41,332 bases of DNA from Ileibacterium valens (lineage in GTDB: Bacteria > Bacillota_I > Bacilli_A > Erysipelotrichales > Erysipelotrichaceae). The stretch is from positions 1-41,332 of the forward strand of contig NZ_MPJW01000108.1 in NCBI RefSeq assembly GCF_001945525.1. The letters run 5' to 3'. Positions 37,717 to 41,332 of this stretch are shown piece by piece. The stretch's first letter is position 1. Each line of letters starts with the position of its first letter. Under the pieces are notes generated by a model, which saw only the letters and a list, made by a program, of their open reading frames with translations, did no database searches and was not told the origin of the DNA. The position numbers and the translations under genes were made by a program.

Positions 37717-38415
37717 ATGAGCAAAACAATCATAGCTTTAGATTTCTCAAGCCGTCAGGAAGTCATGGATTTCCTCAGACAGTTTAAAGAACCAGTCAGC
37801 GTCAAGATCGGGATGGAACTCACCTATGCCGAAGGCCTTGATATGATCCGCGAAATCGTGGAGGCAGGTCATGAGGTGTTTGTGGATCTGAAACTTCATG
37901 ATATCCCAAATACCGTCAAGGGCGGAATGAAGAACCTGGCATCTTTAGGGGCTTCGATTCTCAACTGTCATGCTGCTGGTGGTATTGAAATGATGAAAGC
38001 GGCTAAAACGGGTCTTGATGAAGGGGCTGCAGACAATAAAAAACCACTCCTGATCGCGGTTACGCAGCTGACCTCAACTTCGAAGGAAGCCATGAATGAA
38101 GAACAGGGTATTCCTGGTGAAGTCATTGATTCGGTTGTCCGATATGCAAAAAATGCCAAAGAAGCGGGTCTTGATGGGGTTGTCTGCTCAGTTCATGAAG
38201 TAGAAGCGATTAAGAAAGCCTGCGGGCCAGAGTTTCTATGTGTAACGCCTGGAATTCGTTTAGCAAGCAACAGTGTGGATGATCAGAAACGGGTAGCCAC
38301 ACCAGAACTGGCAAAAGAGCGGGGAAGCGACTACATCGTTGTTGGACGTTCAATCACCAAAGCAGAAAATCCTGTTGAAATCTTCAATGAAATTGAAGCT
38401 GTGATGCAAAGCTAA
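37717..38415 (+). CDS. pyrF: Orotidine-5'-phosphate decarboxylase
   Basis: It decarboxylates OMP to UMP, the last step. The 232 aa show the catalytic Lys/Asp set in FVDLKLHDIPNTV (about 52-64), the phosphate loop VTPGIR and IVVGRSITKAENP (about 208-220). AAGGAG lies 12 bases before ATG. It starts 2 bases after pyrD, so pyrK-pyrD-pyrF is one unit. That unit ends at the terminator at 38430. Confidence 0.97.
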   Translation: MSKTIIALDFSSRQEVMDFLRQFKEPVSVKIGMELTYAEGLDMIREIVEAGHEVFVDLKLHDIPNTVKGGMKNLASLGASILNCHAAGGIEMMKAAKTGLDEGAADNKKPLLIAVTQLTSTSKEAMNEEQGIPGEVIDSVVRYAKNAKEAGLDGVVCSVHEVEAIKKACGPEFLCVTPGIRLASNSVDDQKRVATPELAKERGSDYIVVGRSITKAENPVEIFNEIEAVMQS

Positions 38416-38429
38416 GAATCAGAGGCATA

Positions 38430-38501
38430 AAAGGATTCGATTTCCTCTGGTCAAATGGTAGTAACCTGACCATGGAAAAATCTTCGAGTCCTTTTTCTTT
38501 T
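38430..38501 (+). terminator. Terminator after pyrF, with shared loop motif
   Basis: The outer stem AAAGGATTCGA/TCGAGTCCTTT (one T-G pair) encloses the stem CC-TGGTCA/TGACCA-GG, which closes on a 2-bp mini-stem with loop TAGTAA. A T-rich tract follows. It separates pyrF from pyrE, which then needs its own promoter or read-through. Confidence 0.85.
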
Positions 38502-38610
38502 GGTTTGATTGGTTGGAAAAAAGATGTTTTTCACTCCTGAAAGTCTGATAGACTGAATTTGACAACCGGAAACTGAGTGGATCATCCGGAATCAGGAAGG
38601 AATATATTTT

Positions 38611-39279
38611 ATGATGGATAGTTATAAAAAAGAATTTGTGGATTTCATGCTTGAATCACAGGCTTTAAAATTTGGAGATTTTACTCTGAAATCAGGACGG
38701 AAGTCTCCATTTTTCATGAATGCTGGTGCTTACGTGACTGGAAGTCAGCTGCGCAGGCTCGGAGAGTTTTATGCCAGAGCAATTCACGATAAATATGGTG
38801 ATGACTTTGACGTGCTTTTCGGTCCGGCTTATAAAGGAATTCCGATTGCCGTAGTGACTGCGGCAGCCTATTCAGATCTTTACAATAAAGAAGTTCGCTA
38901 TTGTTCCGATCGAAAGGAAGAAAAGGATCATGGTGCTGATAAGGGAAGTTTCCTTGGCTCTAAGCTGCAGGATGGTGATCGAGTCATCATGATTGAAGAC
39001 GTGACGACTTCTGGCAAATCAATGGAAGAAACGGTACCTAAGGTCCGTGGTGCGGCAGATGTTGAAATTAAGGGATTAATGGTGTCCTTAAACCGACAGG
39101 AAAAAGGAAAGTCAGAGCAGAGTGCGCTGGATGAAATCAAAGATCTTTACGGATTTGATACAGCCGCAATTGTCGCTATGGATGAAGTGGTTGAGTATCT
39201 TACAGAAAAGAATGTCATCGACGATGAGCTTGCAGGGCGTATTGCCAAATACTATGAGCAATATGGCGCAAAGAAATAA
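38611..39279 (+). CDS. pyrE: Orotate phosphoribosyltransferase
   Basis: It attaches orotate to PRPP, giving OMP. The 222 aa include FTLKSGRKSPFFMNAG (orotate side, about 22-37), FGPAYKGIPIA (about 69-79), the mobile loop RKEEKDHG and the PRPP motif VIMIEDVTTSGKSMEE (about 128-143). AGGAAGGA lies about 10 bases before ATG 38611. The next codon is also ATG (38614), so the exact start is uncertain by one residue. It is last in pathway layout but set apart from pyrF by a terminator and about 195 bases. Its own terminator follows. Confidence 0.97.
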   Translation: MMDSYKKEFVDFMLESQALKFGDFTLKSGRKSPFFMNAGAYVTGSQLRRLGEFYARAIHDKYGDDFDVLFGPAYKGIPIAVVTAAAYSDLYNKEVRYCSDRKEEKDHGADKGSFLGSKLQDGDRVIMIEDVTTSGKSMEETVPKVRGAADVEIKGLMVSLNRQEKGKSEQSALDEIKDLYGFDTAAIVAMDEVVEYLTEKNVIDDELAGRIAKYYEQYGAKK

Positions 39280-39312
39280 AAATTGACTATTTCATAATGA
39301 ATAAATAAGGCT

Positions 39313-39358
39313 AAAAGAAATCTTTTTTTCAGAATCCGGAGAAAAGATTTCTTTTTTC
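39313..39358 (+). terminator. Terminator after pyrE
   Basis: Arms AAAAGAAATCTTTT and AAAAGATTTCTTTT (39313-39326 and 39342-39355) pair fully, followed by a T-rich tract. Confidence 0.85.
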
Positions 39359-39410
39359 TTTGCATAAACTATCGAAGTGAGATATAAATAGATCGTAGTC
39401 AAATACATCG

Positions 39411-39438
39411 AACTGCTATATATAGTGGTGATATATAA
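39411..39438. promoter_or_regulatory. Candidate PadR operator/promoter region
   Basis: Two TATATA half-sites flank GTGGTGA (about 39419-39437), some 25-40 bases before the PadR start. PadR proteins often autoregulate by binding AT-rich dyads over their own promoter. This is an inference from position and symmetry. Confidence 0.35.
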
Positions 39439-39460
39439 ATTCGAGAAGAGGGGTAATTTG

Positions 39461-39802
39461 ATGAATGATCGAATAATGAGAACCTATTCCCCGATGACGG
39501 AGACGGCGTTTTACATTCTCTATTTTCTGCAGAATCCTGACCATGGCTATTCCATCTCTTTGCAGACTGCGAAAATCAGTGACAATCAGGTCAGCATTTC
39601 ACCAGGAACCATGTATGGATCCTTATCGAAAATGGAGAAGGATGGATTGATCGAGTTTGTCAGACAGGATGGAAAACGAAAGATATACCAGAACACAACA
39701 TTAGGAAACGAAGTACTGCAGCGTGAAATTGACCGAATCCACCGGCTGTATCTCAACAGCAAAGGGCAGGTCTTTAAAAAAGGAGACGATGAAGATGCTT
39801 AG
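39461..39802 (+). CDS. PadR-family transcriptional regulator
   Basis: This is a small (113 aa) winged-helix repressor. The sequence AFYILYFLQNPDHGYSISLQ opens the DNA-binding domain (cited up to 20 residues). SPGTMYGSLSKMEKDGLIEF is the recognition helix plus wing, with KRKIYQNTTLG as the wing end. I chose ATG 39461, with AGAGGGG 8 bases upstream. The GTG at 39425 lies within the probable promoter dyad. It is coupled to the next gene by an 8-base overlap. PadR plus DUF2812 is a common Firmicute pair. Confidence 0.93.
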   Translation: MNDRIMRTYSPMTETAFYILYFLQNPDHGYSISLQTAKISDNQVSISPGTMYGSLSKMEKDGLIEFVRQDGKRKIYQNTTLGNEVLQREIDRIHRLYLNSKGQVFKKGDDEDA

Positions 39803-40319
39803 AATTCGATTTTATAATTTAGGACAATATCCACAGGAAGAACAATGGCTTCATGAAATGGCCGCTCAGGGATGGATTATTCAAAAGAGTGTTCTGCCAT
39901 GCTTTTATTTCTTTCAGAAAGAGAAGCCGCAGGACATTGTATATCGATTTGATTTTCTGCCCTGTGTCAGACAGCAGGATGATTCGATCAATCTGTTTGA
40001 GGATTATGGCTGGAAATATATTACTCAGATGAATGACTTTGTTCTCTTTTGCAAACAGGCAAAAGACTTTTCCAATTCAGATCTGGAGATCTTCTCTTCG
40101 CCTGAATCAAAAAACGAAATGATCATGCGGATTCTGAAAAGCAGACTGATTCCAGTCAGTTTCGTTTTAGGTTTCATGATACTTTTATGCATATACACAT
40201 GGGTCTTTGGTCACTCATGGGATTCAAAGGTGATCACAACGGTATGTACTGGAATCGTTTTTGTCGTGGTAGCAAGCTGCTGGATTGAATTGATGAATCT
40301 TAAAAAGAAAATTCAGTAA
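39795..40319 (+). CDS. DUF2812 membrane protein
   Basis: The N-terminal DUF2812 domain (about 1-100) has the typical EEQWLHEMAAQGW and YRFDFLP stretches followed by EDYGWKYI. Two membrane helices follow (about 117-139 and 145-165). The function is unknown. In other Firmicutes, DUF2812 proteins sit next to PadR regulators and are thought to act in envelope stress or regulator control. I prefer ATG 39795 (174 aa, AAAGGAG 9 bases upstream) over ATG 39789. It overlaps padR by 8 bases (ATGCTTAG), so the two are translationally coupled. Confidence 0.85.
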   Translation: MLRIRFYNLGQYPQEEQWLHEMAAQGWIIQKSVLPCFYFFQKEKPQDIVYRFDFLPCVRQQDDSINLFEDYGWKYITQMNDFVLFCKQAKDFSNSDLEIFSSPESKNEMIMRILKSRLIPVSFVLGFMILLCIYTWVFGHSWDSKVITTVCTGIVFVVVASCWIELMNLKKKIQ

Positions 40320-40403
40320 TTCTGATTCTTGTCTGAATCCTGAATTACAGGAAACGTTTCTGAAAGCGCTCTGAAAGAAAATGACAAAAATTCTGCTTTG
40401 ACT

Positions 40404-40493
40404 TATTCTTATAGAAGGAGAAGGGCAAAATAGGATGAATTGTTATTAATGATTTAAAAGATCCTTCAGATTTTGCCTGAGAGAATAAGAATA
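40404..40493 (+). promoter_or_regulatory. Candidate structured 5' leader of the cytidylate-kinase-like gene
   Basis: Three complementary pairs lie directly before the start codon. TATTCTTAT (40404-40412) pairs with ATAAGAATA (40485-40493, including the A of ATG). GGGCAAAAT (40423-40431) pairs with ATTTTGCCT (40470-40478). GAAGGA (40414-40419) pairs with TCCTTC (40462-40467). The first two nest. The third crosses the second, so it would be a pseudoknot or an alternative fold. A four-codon frame (MNCY, 40435-40449) lies in the loop. I recognise no known riboswitch class. Confidence 0.4.
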
Positions 40494-41104
40494 TGAGTGC
40501 CAAGATTATTACAATTACAAGAGAATTTGGATCTGGGGGGCGTACGATCGGTAAAAAAGTGGCCGAAGCGCTTGGATATGATTTTTACGACTGGAACCTG
40601 GTTTCAAAAATTGCAGCGGAAAGCGGATTTGCTCCAGAATTTGTAGAAGAAAACTGTGAAGATGCCAGCAGCGCACTGCCATGGCTGTTCAGAGCTCAGA
40701 ATGTTGGTGGAGATCTGTCCGATCAGCTTTTTGCAGCTCAGCGAAATGTGATCTGGCAGCTGGCTGAAAAAGGAAGCTGCGTCATTGTTGGACGCTGTGC
40801 TGACTATCTGCTAAGAACGAGAACGGATGTTCTGAATTGTTTTATTTATGCTGAAGGAGAAGCCAAGAAACAGCGGATCATTCATGAATACGGAGAAACT
40901 GAAGTCTCCATTGATAAGCGTTTAAAAGATAAGGACCGCAAACGTAAAGCGCATTATCAGTATTACACCGGAAGAAAATGGGGACGTGCTTTTTATTATG
41001 ATGTCTGCCTGGATTCCGGACGATTGGGTATTGATGCATGTATCGATACGGTCGTTTCTTTAGCGAAAAGTTTTACCTGCACCACACCTAAAGAAGAAGA
41101 CTAA
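40493..41104 (+). CDS. Cytidylate kinase-like family protein (AAA/NTPase)
   Basis: This is a nucleoside-kinase-fold protein of the Cytidylate_kin_2 type, 203 aa. It has P-loop GSGGRTIGKK (about 14-23), REFGSG before it and CVIVGRC (about 95-101), a typical second-strand motif. It is not the essential Cmk, and members of this group have no firmly known substrate. A basic lid-like stretch KRLKDKDRKRKAHYQYYTGRKW (cited in part) follows at about 140-160. No clear ribosome site precedes ATG 40493. A region that can fold into paired segments reaches the start codon. Confidence 0.85.
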   Translation: MSAKIITITREFGSGGRTIGKKVAEALGYDFYDWNLVSKIAAESGFAPEFVEENCEDASSALPWLFRAQNVGGDLSDQLFAAQRNVIWQLAEKGSCVIVGRCADYLLRTRTDVLNCFIYAEGEAKKQRIIHEYGETEVSIDKRLKDKDRKRKAHYQYYTGRKWGRAFYYDVCLDSGRLGIDACIDTVVSLAKSFTCTTPKEED

Positions 41105-41162
41105 AAACGTTGTGACAATCAGCTTCTTGTAAGGTTAGAATAAGAAATCGACGGATAAATTC

Positions 41163-41174
41163 TTCGACATCGAA
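41163..41174. promoter_or_regulatory. Perfect palindrome TTCGA-CA-TCGAA
   Basis: The 12-bp inverted repeat (5-base arms) lies between the kinase-like gene and the terminator at 41219. It could be an operator for the gene starting at 41306. Neither a promoter nor a partner protein is evident. Confidence 0.25.
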
Positions 41175-41218
41175 ATAAAAGAATTAAACATAATCATAAA
41201 TAACGAGAGTGTAATTTT

Positions 41219-41267
41219 ATCTGTGTAAGTCGAGAGCGTACGGCTCGGCCTGCACAGATTTTTTTTG
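41219..41267 (+). terminator. Two-stem intrinsic terminator
   Basis: The outer stem ATCTGTG/CACAGAT (41219-41225 and 41253-41259) encloses the inner stem GTCGAG/CTCGGC (one T-G pair). The loop contains the palindrome CGTACG, and eight T follow. It lies 115 bases after the kinase-like gene and 39 bases before the next start. It is therefore either that gene's terminator or an attenuator in the leader of the next gene. Confidence 0.85.
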
Positions 41268-41305
41268 CGATTTGTGCTTTTATTAAGAAAAGAGGAAATG
41301 AAATC

Positions 41306-41332
41306 ATGGCTAAAATCAAACGCAATCATGAA
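41306..41332 (+). CDS. Start of an unidentified gene (partial)
   Basis: ATG 41306 follows AAGAGGA by 9 bases and opens the frame MAKIKRNHE, cut by the window edge. An alternative ATG at 41298 in another frame lies only 1 base after the ribosome site and is unlikely. Nine codons are not enough for a family call. Confidence 0.5.

Noticed and set aside
40440-40493. Thiamine-type riboswitch suggested by CTGAGAG near 40477
   Set aside because: Only this short stretch matches. The other conserved parts of the TPP element are absent, and the gene has no link to thiamine.

Overview
This is an AT-rich bacterial window that reads as a low-GC Firmicute. Erysipelotrichia is my best guess. The grounds are strong AGGAGG-type ribosome sites, TTG starts, intrinsic terminators after most units, a sortase-anchored pilin, a class 1B dihydroorotate dehydrogenase with PyrK, and a cupin-type glucose-6-phosphate isomerase. 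The placement is an inference, because no rRNA or marker gene is present.

Left region (1-8930). A two-gene tRNA operon (initiator Met, Phe) is followed by a TetR-type regulator, a small Nif11-like protein, a single-gene ABC exporter, and on the minus strand a pilin plus class C sortase. About 1.6 kb without a convincing gene follows. Then comes a seven-tRNA operon (Arg, Pro, Met, Ile2-type, two initiator Met, Phe) that repeats the fMet and Phe genes of the first operon. The regulator/exporter/pilus segment is therefore bracketed by direct repeats of about 80 bp.

Middle region (8930-23200). This is mostly housekeeping: tldD-tldE, an SseB-like protein, a translationally coupled cca-rmuC-macrodomain run, an mnmM (ytqB)-like methyltransferase, cupin phosphoglucose isomerase and a histidine phosphatase. 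On the minus strand lie a DUF885 lipoprotein, a CorC/HlyC-type CBS membrane protein and a small CBS-pair protein.

Pyrimidine region (23500-39360). Every step from bicarbonate and glutamine to UMP is encoded: pyrB-pyrC-carA-carB, then pyrK-pyrD-pyrF, then pyrE. The set is split by a GH36 alpha-galactosidase (-), a MATE exporter (+) and an HD-domain protein (-). I see no pyrR gene and no recognisable PyrR-binding leader. The terminators after carB and pyrF share a loop motif with one covarying base pair.

Right end (39400-41332). A PadR-DUF2812 pair is followed by a cytidylate-kinase-like gene with an unusual, foldable 5' leader. The first codons of one more gene lie at the edge, behind a strong two-stem terminator. 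In several places an in-frame upstream ATG/GTG/TTG gives a longer reading frame, but the ribosome site or promoter supports a downstream start. I used the supported start and say so in each entry.
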